A stretch of DNA of 20,219 bases from a virus (IMGVR_UViG_3300025127_000379:1-20219); one strand, 5' to 3'; numbered from the stretch's first letter, positions 9,136 through 16,601 are shown. Numbers and translations: made by a program. The notes: a model not told the origin generated them from the letters alone.

Positions 9136-9425
9136 TACTCCATTTTACCTGTGTCAGGATTAAATGTCTTACCCACTAACTTATATTCATTTGACCACGC
9201 AGTAGCATTATCTTTCATAGCTTCATATGCTTCTTTAACATAATCATCATCAGATTTACTGCTATCTATAGTCAACCATACAGTTTCTATATATGAGTTA
9301 TTATCAATATCTGTATCTTTAAATTTTAAAGTTACATTTTGTTTTAACGTACCATCAGGTACTATATCTTTATTTTCATCTATTTTTTCTTGAACAAATC
9401 TTTCTACTGTAACGCTTAATGTCAT
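9135..9425 (-). CDS. Small acidic protein of unknown function
   Basis: A 96-aa protein starting MTLSVTVERFVQEKIDENKD and ending NPDTGKME. I do not recognise a family. It has a short helix with KIDENKD, then strands around VTLKFKDTDIDNNSYIETVW, then a helix SDDDYVKEAYEAMKDNATAW. There is no signal peptide, membrane segment or cysteine. The start is well supported by AGGAG seven bases before ATG. It lies nine bases after the third fibre gene, and its stop overlaps the start of the membrane protein gene by one base (TAATG), so the two are probably translated together. A fibre-assembly or lysis-related role is possible from position alone. Confidence 0.62.
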   Translation of the reverse strand: MTLSVTVERFVQEKIDENKDIVPDGTLKQNVTLKFKDTDIDNNSYIETVWLTIDSSKSDDDYVKEAYEAMKDNATAWSNEYKLVGKTFNPDTGKME

Positions 9426-9434
9426 TTTATTCTC

Positions 9435-10850
9435 CTAACTTAATACACCAAATGATGCTATTTTAAATCCATATGTTGCTCCAAATCTATTTCTAAAAGT
9501 TACATTATTGGAACTAGCTGCTGATATAAGACAGAACTTTCCATCTGTATCAGAGTTTGTAAAATTAGAATTACCACTAATTAAAGTAGGGGTATTTTGC
9601 CCTTCAACTCTATATACAGCTGTTAAGGCATTACTCGTTGAAGTTACAACAACTATACCTTGAAAACTATTAGCAACAGCAATCGCAGTTGCATCATCTG
9701 CTAAACTAACTTCTGTCATTGACCTAAACATAAGTTGGTCATTTACTGATTCTATATTTACAACATGTGAATTGTCTGTTTGATTATAAATAGAAAAAGT
9801 AGTATGTGAATAAACACCCGGACCTATTCTCCAAATATTACCACTATTTGCTGTATTATCAAATCTTATATAGTTTCCATCTCCTGCTTTACCTTCTACT
9901 TGAAAAAAACCTTTTACATGAAGATGGTCGTCAGGTGTTACACCTATACCTACATTTCCACTAGAATCAATTCTCATTCTTTCACTAGAACCATTAGTAT
10001 GAAAGGTCATATAGTTATCTGTTTGACCACTATAATCAGTTCTGTATGCTATCTTGCCGTCTATATTTCCATCATCATCTTTAAAACCTATTGAACCTTC
10101 GCCACCATCACCAGTTGCAGCTAAAAACAATTCAGGATTACCTTCACTGATAGTTAAATTGTCACTAAAAGTTGATGTACCACTAACATCTAAAGTACCA
10201 TTAAGGTCAACAGCCGTAGCGTTTAACTCAATTTCGTCTGTTGCATTTATATCTAACACTGTAGCACTTGGTGCATTAATAGACTGACTTGCATCATTAA
10301 ACTGTAAAGCCATTGTACTATTAAGTAATAAACCTGTGTCTGCAACGTGTGTTAAAGTAACATCTGAATCAGCACCAAACTTTACTACAGCAGCATCTGA
10401 CTTTAATAATATATCATCACCAACAACCACATCTTTTGCTACACCTAAACCACCATCTGTCTGTATAGACCCTGTTGTAGTAGATGTAGAGTCAGTAGTG
10501 TCATCAACAGTAACTGTGCCACTATGTGTAACATTACCACTAAACGTACCACCACTTGTAGCACTGACCATATCGGCAGTTGTAAAGATGTCATAGACTA
10601 ATACAGTTACTTCATCATTTGCTACAGTCGCTGTTAGTCCTGCTATGGTGTTAGCTGTATTTGTGTTATAGTCTGTTCCTGCTTTGAGCAACACACCATT
10701 GAGAAACACATCCATGTACACACTATCTGAAAAGGTTAGTGTAGCACCACTAACATCATTGCCACTTATTGATGTAGTACCTGCATTTGGAGTAAATACA
10801 AATCTTTGTCTTACACCAAAGCCATCTGTTGTTCTACCTATATATGCCAT
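9435..10850 (-). CDS. Third tail fibre, no S74 domain
   Basis: A 471-aa protein starting MAYIGRTTDGFGVRQRFVFT. The N-terminal domain (about 1-95), with VYMDVFLNGVLLKAGTDYNT and VTVLVYDIFTTADM, is a small beta domain I have seen at the start of marine phage fibres, probably for attachment. Residues 113-146 (TVDDTTDSTSTTTGSIQTDG, then GLGVAKDVVVGDDI) are related in form to a segment of the 511-aa fibre. A shaft with SSERMRIDSSGNVGIGVTPD (about 288-307) follows. The C-terminal region (about 380-471) ends in FRNRFGATYGFKIASFGVLS and looks like a distinct folded tip, so it must trimerise without the S74 chaperone. The start is joined to the 511-aa gene by the same GCG-TAA-ATGG junction found upstream of that gene. 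Confidence 0.8.
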   Translation of the reverse strand: MAYIGRTTDGFGVRQRFVFTPNAGTTSISGNDVSGATLTFSDSVYMDVFLNGVLLKAGTDYNTNTANTIAGLTATVANDEVTVLVYDIFTTADMVSATSGGTFSGNVTHSGTVTVDDTTDSTSTTTGSIQTDGGLGVAKDVVVGDDILLKSDAAVVKFGADSDVTLTHVADTGLLLNSTMALQFNDASQSINAPSATVLDINATDEIELNATAVDLNGTLDVSGTSTFSDNLTISEGNPELFLAATGDGGEGSIGFKDDDGNIDGKIAYRTDYSGQTDNYMTFHTNGSSERMRIDSSGNVGIGVTPDDHLHVKGFFQVEGKAGDGNYIRFDNTANSGNIWRIGPGVYSHTTFSIYNQTDNSHVVNIESVNDQLMFRSMTEVSLADDATAIAVANSFQGIVVVTSTSNALTAVYRVEGQNTPTLISGNSNFTNSDTDGKFCLISAASSNNVTFRNRFGATYGFKIASFGVLS

Positions 10851-12386
10851 TTACGCTTTCTCCAATGTTGCTACTCTAGCTTCTAATTCTTGTATTGTTT
10901 TAACTAACAATGGTACGAGTTTACTTTGGTCTATACCTTGATAAACATTTTCTGTTTTTGTTTTTGTCCAAGTTTGTCCTTCATCTTTTTTTGTTTTTGC
11001 TTCTAAAACATTTTCTTGAACTATATTACCCTCTTCATTTTTTATAGTTCCTAAATCTTGTGTTTCATCTTTTACTCCAACTATAGCTTCTGGAACAATG
11101 TCAGACACTTCATGTGCTAAAAATCCATCTACAGTTGTGTCTTCATCTATTTTAAAATTAAATCTTGCAGGTTTTAATTGTTTTAATCTTGATGTTGCAT
11201 CCCAATCATAGGTAACATTTTCTTTAAGTCTATAATCTGATGATGTATGATAAGTTGTAGCTGTGGTGCTTGTTGAAATTCTACCTACAAGACTCCCACC
11301 ATTTAAAAAAGAAAGCATAGTTGCGTTGGAGTCACTTCCCCTTCTAATTACTAAATTACCTGCATCCTCAAAATAAGCTGAATTATCAACAGAGGTATCA
11401 GCACCACCTATATGTAAATATCCACTAGAAGTAATTCTAATTTTTTCATCGTTAGTTAAATGCACTGCACCAGAATCTGCACCATCTACAGCAAATATTA
11501 AATTACCTGAACCATAACTACCAGTGTCAATATGTGCGATTGCTGCTTTTTTTCTAGCACCACTATCATTACTAAATATAAGAGAAGCGTTATTGCCTGT
11601 TGAATTTTGCCTATTGTTTATAAATAAACCTTCAGCAGTCGTTGAGTTATCTGATGTAAATATGTGACTTATAAATCCACTTGCATCAATATTTAATCTC
11701 TCAGCACTAGCAGTTTTAATTTTTAAAAGGTCTGCACCATGACCATACTCAATAGCACCATGCGTTACATTTCCAGTGGCATCACTAAAATATATTGAAC
11801 CATAACCATCTGTTGCACTAACTAAAGTTATTCCTGATGACCCAGATGTTTCTGACCTATCAATAACAAGTCCATTGCCATAAGAATTATAATCAGCAGG
11901 ATTTGAAACACCTATACCAACTAAACTTGTGCTACCTTCAAGAAAAAAGGCATGACCTTGTGAATCTGATTCAAGTCTAAAATCTACATCAGCACTACTC
12001 TCGTTAAATACAAAGTTACCACCATCAAAACTTATATCACCTGCAGCACTAAGGTCTGTACCAACATACAATTTTTTAGCTATACTAACACCACCTTCTG
12101 TTCTTAACGCACCTGTATCTCCAGTAGCATCACTTGCATCTGTAGTATCTGTTACATCAACCACACCACTAGCTGTAATAGTCGTTGCAGTCAAAGCCTG
12201 TGCAGCTATTGTACTTCCTGATTGAGCAGTAAAGGTGTTTGCAGTAAATTGAAAGTCATCAGCACCTGCTATTTTAATATCAATTTGGTCATCAGTATCT
12301 GCTGATATAGATGTGTCAGCATCTGCATCAAGAATAAACTCTTGACCATTTAAGTCTGCACTTGCTCTATCTCTTGCTCTTCCCAT
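10851..12386 (-). CDS. Second tail fibre/spike with C-terminal S74 self-cleaving chaperone
   Basis: A 511-aa protein starting MGRARDRASADLNGQEF. Residues 18-61 are the same DADADT module as in the 551-aa fibre. Then comes a segment at about 75-112 (VDVTDTTDASDATGDTGALR, then GGVSIAKKLYVGTDL) that the 551-aa fibre lacks but the 471-aa fibre shares in form. DISFDGGNFVFNES (117-130) matches the 551-aa fibre again. Residues 165-375 are a different variable region. The S74 domain starts at S383 in SSDYRLKEN with K388 five residues on, followed by GFLAHEVSDIVPEAI and a short coiled coil (IQELEARVATLEK). The predicted released chaperone is 129 residues. The start ATG directly follows the previous TAA, with GGAGG about eight bases before it. 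Confidence 0.86.
   Translation of the reverse strand: MGRARDRASADLNGQEFILDADADTSISADTDDQIDIKIAGADDFQFTANTFTAQSGSTIAAQALTATTITASGVVDVTDTTDASDATGDTGALRTEGGVSIAKKLYVGTDLSAAGDISFDGGNFVFNESSADVDFRLESDSQGHAFFLEGSTSLVGIGVSNPADYNSYGNGLVIDRSETSGSSGITLVSATDGYGSIYFSDATGNVTHGAIEYGHGADLLKIKTASAERLNIDASGFISHIFTSDNSTTAEGLFINNRQNSTGNNASLIFSNDSGARKKAAIAHIDTGSYGSGNLIFAVDGADSGAVHLTNDEKIRITSSGYLHIGGADTSVDNSAYFEDAGNLVIRRGSDSNATMLSFLNGGSLVGRISTSTTATTYHTSSDYRLKENVTYDWDATSRLKQLKPARFNFKIDEDTTVDGFLAHEVSDIVPEAIVGVKDETQDLGTIKNEEGNIVQENVLEAKTKKDEGQTWTKTKTENVYQGIDQSKLVPLLVKTIQELEARVATLEKA
12204..12335 (-). repeat. DADADT fibre module, copy 3
   Basis: Codes for residues 18-61 of the 511-aa fibre. It is almost the same protein as copy 2, and the match continues into AAQALTATTITA, but the codons differ widely. 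Confidence 0.85.
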
Positions 12387-14042
12387 TTACGCTTCCTCCA
12401 ATGTCTTTACTTTGGCTTCTAATGTTTCTATTCGTTCCATTGCTTCCTGTAATGCTTTAACTGCTTTCATATACAATACTGAATATCCAATAGATTTAAC
12501 TTTTGATTTTACTTCTTTAACATCACCAATTTGTTTACCCTCTGGAATGTCATCATTATCTTTATCAGTTTGAGTGTATAAAGTTCCAAACTCTGCACTC
12601 ATTTTAATATCTTCAGGTGTAGGATTTGATTCTCTTATTATATTTGGACAAACAGTTTCTACTTCTTGAGCAACAACACCTATTTGCGACCATGCTTTGT
12701 CACCATATTGTGCAACATCATCTTTTCTTTTAAAGTTTCTAACTTTGATATTTTTTATATCATTCCATTGAGAGTTTGAATCTACAATATCTTGTTTAAT
12801 TCTTTCATCAGATAATGCACCATAAGAGTTATCGTGATTTCTTACATCACCATCATTAAAAACTAAAAATCTAGCAGCAGTGCCATCAAAAAAGTAATAA
12901 GCATATTGGTCTTGGTCATCTGGAGTTCCATCATAAGCTACAGATATCCCTGCAGGATAACTTCCTGTACTCTTATTATGAATAACTGCTGAAGAAATAT
13001 TATCGGCTGTTGAGTATGCTTCAAATGCTCTTGTAGTATACGCAGGTTCTGTTCTGCCTGAAACTGAATAATTGAATATTGTGCAACCACCACCAAAAAT
13101 ACTAACGTGTTTTGATGTAGAATTACTAGTAGCAGAAACTTGGTTACTTGTAGTGTTATTAGGTGATACATAAAAATCTAAAGTTTCAGTATGACCATAC
13201 CCCTTTTTAGAACAAGCTATTTTTGACCTTATACCTTGACCAGTAGAATCATCATCTGAACTAAAAATAATTTGACCAACACTAGCAGCACCATTATAAC
13301 CATTCTCAAAATTAATATCATTAAAAAGATGTAGTACAGCACCTTGGTCTGTATTAGAAGCAGAAACAGTAGCAAATTGTCTTGTAATTCTTAATTCTGC
13401 ATCTGTAGTGCCATTAACATCTAATTTTGCAAGTGGGGTTGCAAGTCCAATTCCTACTCTATCTGCACTACCATCAGCCAATAGTAAATTGGCATCAGAG
13501 TCACCTTCAACTCTAAAATCTTTTGATGCACCACTTTCATTAAATACAAAGTCACCACCATTAAAACTGATGTCACCTGTAGCAGTTATTGTAGTTGCAG
13601 TTAAAGCTTGGGCGGCAATAGTGCTACCTGACTGTGCTGTAAAAGTATTAGCAGTAAATTGAAAATCATCTGCTCCTGCTATTTTTATGTCTATTTGGTC
13701 ATCTGTGTCAGCAGTAATAGAAGTATCTGCATCTGCATCTAGTATGATTTCATTTCCATTAACGTCAATGCCACCATCTTTAAGAAGAACACTATCTATT
13801 GTAACACCTGAACCTGATGTTGTTTCTGATATTGTGTTAGTTGCAATAGTGCTACCTGATTGAGCAGTAAAAGTATTAGCAGTAAATTGAAAATCGTCTG
13901 CTCCACCAATCTTAATATCTATTTGGTCATCAGTATCGGCTGTGATACTTGTATCTGCATCAGCATCAAGTGTCATTTCCTTGCCGTTTTGAGCAACAGT
14001 ATTTAATAATAATGGTGAAGGATTATTTCCAAAATAAGGCAT
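12387..14042 (-). CDS. Tail fibre/spike with C-terminal S74 self-cleaving chaperone
   Basis: A 551-aa protein starting MPYFGNNPSPLLLNTVAQNG. Residues 24-67 and 100-143 are two near-identical 44-residue modules (LDADADTSITADTDDQIDIK, then DDFQFTANTFTAQSGSTIA), followed by a shaft with DRVGIGLATPLAKLDVNG (about 194-211). Residues 230-405 are a variable beta-rich region, probably the receptor-facing part. From residue 411 a peptidase S74 (intramolecular chaperone) domain begins with LSDERIKQDI. In that family the Ser (here S411) and the Lys five residues on (K416) form the cleavage dyad, and cutting before the Ser releases the chaperone after trimer folding. Later come IGVVAQEVE and a C-terminal coiled coil (LQEAMERIETLEAKVKTLEE). 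The predicted mature fibre is about 410 residues. The start overlaps the previous stop as TAATG. Confidence 0.86.
   Translation of the reverse strand: MPYFGNNPSPLLLNTVAQNGKEMTLDADADTSITADTDDQIDIKIGGADDFQFTANTFTAQSGSTIATNTISETTSGSGVTIDSVLLKDGGIDVNGNEIILDADADTSITADTDDQIDIKIAGADDFQFTANTFTAQSGSTIAAQALTATTITATGDISFNGGDFVFNESGASKDFRVEGDSDANLLLADGSADRVGIGLATPLAKLDVNGTTDAELRITRQFATVSASNTDQGAVLHLFNDINFENGYNGAASVGQIIFSSDDDSTGQGIRSKIACSKKGYGHTETLDFYVSPNNTTSNQVSATSNSTSKHVSIFGGGCTIFNYSVSGRTEPAYTTRAFEAYSTADNISSAVIHNKSTGSYPAGISVAYDGTPDDQDQYAYYFFDGTAARFLVFNDGDVRNHDNSYGALSDERIKQDIVDSNSQWNDIKNIKVRNFKRKDDVAQYGDKAWSQIGVVAQEVETVCPNIIRESNPTPEDIKMSAEFGTLYTQTDKDNDDIPEGKQIGDVKEVKSKVKSIGYSVLYMKAVKALQEAMERIETLEAKVKTLEEA
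13614..13745 (-). repeat. DADADT fibre module, copy 2
   Basis: Codes for residues 100-143 of the 551-aa fibre. In protein it differs from copy 3 (in the 511-aa fibre) at one residue of 44 (T versus S), yet by hand about 28 of 132 bases differ, nearly all at synonymous third positions. Confidence 0.85.
13842..13973 (-). repeat. DADADT fibre module, copy 1
   Basis: Codes for residues 24-67 of the 551-aa fibre (DADADTSITADTDDQIDIKI, then GGADDFQFTANTFTAQSG). It differs from the other copies by one or two residues. The half encoding the FTANTFTAQSGS end shares codons with copy 2, while the DADADT half does not. Confidence 0.85.
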
Positions 14043-14389
14043 TATGTTATCTCCATAATTGAAAGTGCAACATCTGTAGCACCACTCCCTGTAACACTAA
14101 TAGTGTCTGTTGTTTCTAGTACAACTTTGTTACCTGATAATAATTCTAATGATGACCCTGCAGGAATAGGTGCATCAGTAATTAACTCTACTGCTTGGTT
14201 AGCTTCATCATTAGCACCTGCTCTAGAACTTGTATCTGATGAAAGTGTCACTGTAGATGTTATTTGAGAAGTTGTTGTGTTGCCAAGTATTAATCCTAAC
14301 ACAATAGCTGTAACACCTGAACCTGCTGTATAAATAACATCTGCTGATGTAACTCCTGCTTTTGTTACAACTTTAAATGTATTTGCCAT
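14042..14389 (-). CDS. Conserved small phage protein of the fibre cassette, unknown function
   Basis: A 115-aa protein from MANTFKVVTKAGVTSADVIY to ALSIMEIT. I recognise the general type: a beta-rich small protein found beside tail fibre genes in many marine phages, with a central PIPAGSSLELLSG and a C-terminal SIMEIT. Its role is not known to me. Attachment adaptor, small fibre-associated protein or baseplate decoration are possible. It is the first gene behind the consensus promoter, with AGGA about seven bases before the ATG, so it is probably strongly expressed. Its stop TAA overlaps the ATG of the next fibre gene by one base, which suggests translational coupling to the fibres. No membrane segment or signal peptide is seen. 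Confidence 0.7.
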   Translation of the reverse strand: MANTFKVVTKAGVTSADVIYTAGSGVTAIVLGLILGNTTTSQITSTVTLSSDTSSRAGANDEANQAVELITDAPIPAGSSLELLSGNKVVLETTDTISVTGSGATDVALSIMEIT

Positions 14390-14406
14390 TTTATTTTCCT
14401 TTACTA

Positions 14407-14435
14407 ATTATACTTTATTTTTGCTTATTTGTCAA
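14407..14435 (-). promoter_or_regulatory. Consensus sigma70 promoter upstream of the 115-aa gene and fibre cassette
   Basis: On the minus strand TTGACA (14430-14435) and TATAAT (14407-14412) are separated by exactly 17 bases (14413-14429), matching the full bacterial housekeeping consensus. It sits in the 49-base gap after the 720-aa fibre stop. A start seven bases beyond the -10 box would be A at 14400, giving an 11-base leader, AGGAAAATAAA, before ATG at 14389. The leader would then begin with the Shine-Dalgarno-like AGGA. In an A+T-rich genome isolated -10 boxes are common, but an exact -35 at exact spacing in an intergenic gap is unlikely by chance. Confidence 0.85.
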
Positions 14436-14438
14436 GCA

Positions 14439-16601
14439 TTATCCTAATGCTATAGCTAATGCTGTAGCTTCATCTGCAGCAGTAGCAGTTGTGGCAACTG
14501 TACCTGCACTGCTTGGTAATGTTAAAGTAATGTCTGATGTAGATGAAGGACCTATCAAAGTTACTTTATTTGTACCATTATCACTATCTTCAAAGAACTC
14601 TAAAAATCCTGCTGAAGTAGAACCATTCTTTAACTGTATACCTGCATTTGCTATTGGTGTTGTTAATGTAGGTGTAGTTAAAGTTTTATTTGTTAATGTA
14701 TCTGTTGTTGTTCTGCCTACTATTGTATCTGTTGTTGCAGGTAGAGTTAATGTAGTATTACCTGAAAAAGCAGAGTGAGCAGGTGCTTGTAATTGTGCAT
14801 AGTGAGCATTAGAAGACTCACAGTAAAATCTAATATATGATTGAGAACCTGAGTTCTTTAAATCTATAACACCTGATTCAACACCCACATTACCATCAAG
14901 TACAACTTGCCCTGAACCTTTTGGTGTTATCTTTAAACTAACATTTGTATCGTCACCTGTTGCAGATATTTCAGGTGAATTACCTGTTGCAGCATTTGTT
15001 ACATCAATCTGATTAACAGCAGAAGATGTAGTTTGGAATATAATTTGTTCATTACCATTTTCATCTGCAATAAAATGTGCATCGTCAATAAGTATGTTAT
15101 GTGAATTAGTATCAAGATTACCACCTAACTGTGGAGTTGTATCTTGTACGATTGTATTGATAGCATCTGAAGAAGCTAGTCCTGCAGTAAAATTAGCACG
15201 AGTAATCTTTCTAATTGCACTAGCACTTGTATCATAAATCAAAAGAACATCGTTACTAGCAACAGAAGTTTCAGCAGTCTGTCCTGTAATAATATTATCA
15301 TTAAGCATTGCAGTTTCAACTGCATCATTTGCTATTGTTACAGCACCTGTATTACTGATTGTTACGTCACCTGATACTGCTACAGGATTAAAGTTAGTAC
15401 CATCTGCAACCATGATATGACCACTAGTGTTTGTACCCATAGTTAGGTCATCACCTGATATAGTTAAATCACCTGCGATTGTAACGTCAGCACCACTACC
15501 TGTAAGCATAGTGGTAGAACCTGATTTAATTACTAAATCACCACTAGAGTTTGTAAAAGATGCGTATTGTGTGCCATCATCTTTAAGAACTACATCTGCA
15601 CCCCCTGCATCTAAAGTAATATCTGCTACTGCATCCACTGTAAGATTGTTTGCAGAGATAGTCATATCTGTGCCATCTCCTTCAATCTTTTCACTGTCAC
15701 CACCAAATACAACACCAACATTGTTTGGTATATGTACATCAGAAGTTGCTGTTAAGTTTATTTTAGCACCTGATGTAATAGTTAAATCTGTGCTATCACC
15801 TTCAATTTTTTCACCACTACCAAATGTAATACCTACATCTGCAGGAACTACAATATCTGCTGTAGCAGTTAAGTTAATATTATTACCTGTTATAGTAAGG
15901 TCTGTACCATCACCTTCTATCTTCTCTCCATCATCACCAAATGTCAATCCTATATCGGCAGGTATATTAATATCACCACCTGACCCAACAGTTATACTTA
16001 AATCAGTACCATCTGATTCTATTTTTTCTGCTGTAGCAAATGTTAGCCCTACACCTGATGGAATATTTACATCTGCAACTGCTGTAAGATTTATGTTGTT
16101 ACCTGAAACAGTTAAATCAGTTCCGTCACCTTCTATTTTTTCTGCATCATCACCAAAAGTTAAACCAACATTAGCAGGTATATTAATATCTGTTGTTGCT
16201 GTTAAATTAATGTCATTTCCTGATGCTATTGTTAAATCTGTAGCATCACCACTTATATGCTCTCCACCTTCATCATTTAAATATAATTTTTTAGTGCTAT
16301 CTATTACTATGTCATCTGAAAATTTAAAGTGGTCTTCATCTTCCATCCAAGTAAGAACACCATCTGATGTTTCACCATCAAAAGTTACAGCTATATCTGT
16401 ACCTGCTGTACCATCTCCTATTGTTATAGATGTGCCTAATAATTTAGTTATAGGACCACCTTCAGCACTTGTACCATCATGTGTGTGTCCTGTGCTTGAT
16501 GCAAATGCAGCTAATAACTGATTAAATTCATTATTAGTATCGGATGCCTGTATAACATCGCCATCAGTATATGTAGACTGTCTTGTATACGTTGCTCCCA
16601 T
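14439..16601 (-). CDS. Tail fibre protein with tandem beta repeats
   Basis: A 720-aa protein starting MGATYTRQSTYTDGDVIQAS. The N-terminal region has NEFNQLLAAFASSTGHTHDG (about 24-43), a head- or tail-attachment pattern common in marine phage fibres. Its HTH residues could bind metal. Residues 105-338 hold six tandem copies of a 33-42-residue unit (xTFGDDxEKIEGDGTDLT, then NNINLTATADxxIPxxVG), which probably forms a trimeric beta shaft. Residues 340-580 are further S/T/G/D-rich fibre shaft. The C-terminal part has NTTLTLPATTDTIVGR, then TDTLTNKTLTTPTLTTPI, and ends in an A/T-rich helix (EATALAIALG). No S74 chaperone domain is visible. The start abuts the nozzle stop (TAAATG). Fibre identity is clear, but receptor and attachment point are not. 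Confidence 0.8.
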   Translation of the reverse strand: MGATYTRQSTYTDGDVIQASDTNNEFNQLLAAFASSTGHTHDGTSAEGGPITKLLGTSITIGDGTAGTDIAVTFDGETSDGVLTWMEDEDHFKFSDDIVIDSTKKLYLNDEGGEHISGDATDLTIASGNDINLTATTDINIPANVGLTFGDDAEKIEGDGTDLTVSGNNINLTAVADVNIPSGVGLTFATAEKIESDGTDLSITVGSGGDINIPADIGLTFGDDGEKIEGDGTDLTITGNNINLTATADIVVPADVGITFGSGEKIEGDSTDLTITSGAKINLTATSDVHIPNNVGVVFGGDSEKIEGDGTDMTISANNLTVDAVADITLDAGGADVVLKDDGTQYASFTNSSGDLVIKSGSTTMLTGSGADVTIAGDLTISGDDLTMGTNTSGHIMVADGTNFNPVAVSGDVTISNTGAVTIANDAVETAMLNDNIITGQTAETSVASNDVLLIYDTSASAIRKITRANFTAGLASSDAINTIVQDTTPQLGGNLDTNSHNILIDDAHFIADENGNEQIIFQTTSSAVNQIDVTNAATGNSPEISATGDDTNVSLKITPKGSGQVVLDGNVGVESGVIDLKNSGSQSYIRFYCESSNAHYAQLQAPAHSAFSGNTTLTLPATTDTIVGRTTTDTLTNKTLTTPTLTTPIANAGIQLKNGSTSAGFLEFFEDSDNGTNKVTLIGPSSTSDITLTLPSSAGTVATTATAADEATALAIALG
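15588..16289 (-). repeat. Six tandem fibre-shaft repeats
   Basis: Codes for residues 105-338 of the 720-aa fibre. Units begin near residues 105, 147, 186, 219, 258 and 297. Core residues are EKIEGDGTDLT and NLTATADxxIP. Copy 3 is short (33 residues) and lacks the NNINLTATAD segment. Copies 1 and 6 are diverged at the edges. At the DNA level the EKIEGDGTDL core is encoded with different synonymous codons in each copy. Confidence 0.85.

Noticed and set aside
12938-13171. A 77-codon minus-strand open frame in a second frame within the 551-aa fibre
   Set aside because: It lies wholly inside a well-supported fibre gene in another frame and has no ribosome-binding site or recognisable domain.
12204-13973. 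Recent duplication or insertion sequence behind the repeated fibre module
   Set aside because: There are no terminal inverted repeats, target duplications or transposase. The copies differ at many synonymous sites, so they are not a recent copy event.
14377-14778. A 133-codon plus-strand open frame crossing the promoter gap
   Set aside because: It overlaps the 720-aa fibre C-terminus and the 115-aa gene start, both well supported. Its V/A-rich composition is what antisense of fibre sequence gives.
15427-16521. A 364-codon open frame on the plus strand opposite the fibre repeats
   Set aside because: It is the antisense of the repetitive fibre gene. Its S/P/V-rich repeats mirror the codon pattern of the real repeats, and every supported gene in the window is on the minus strand.
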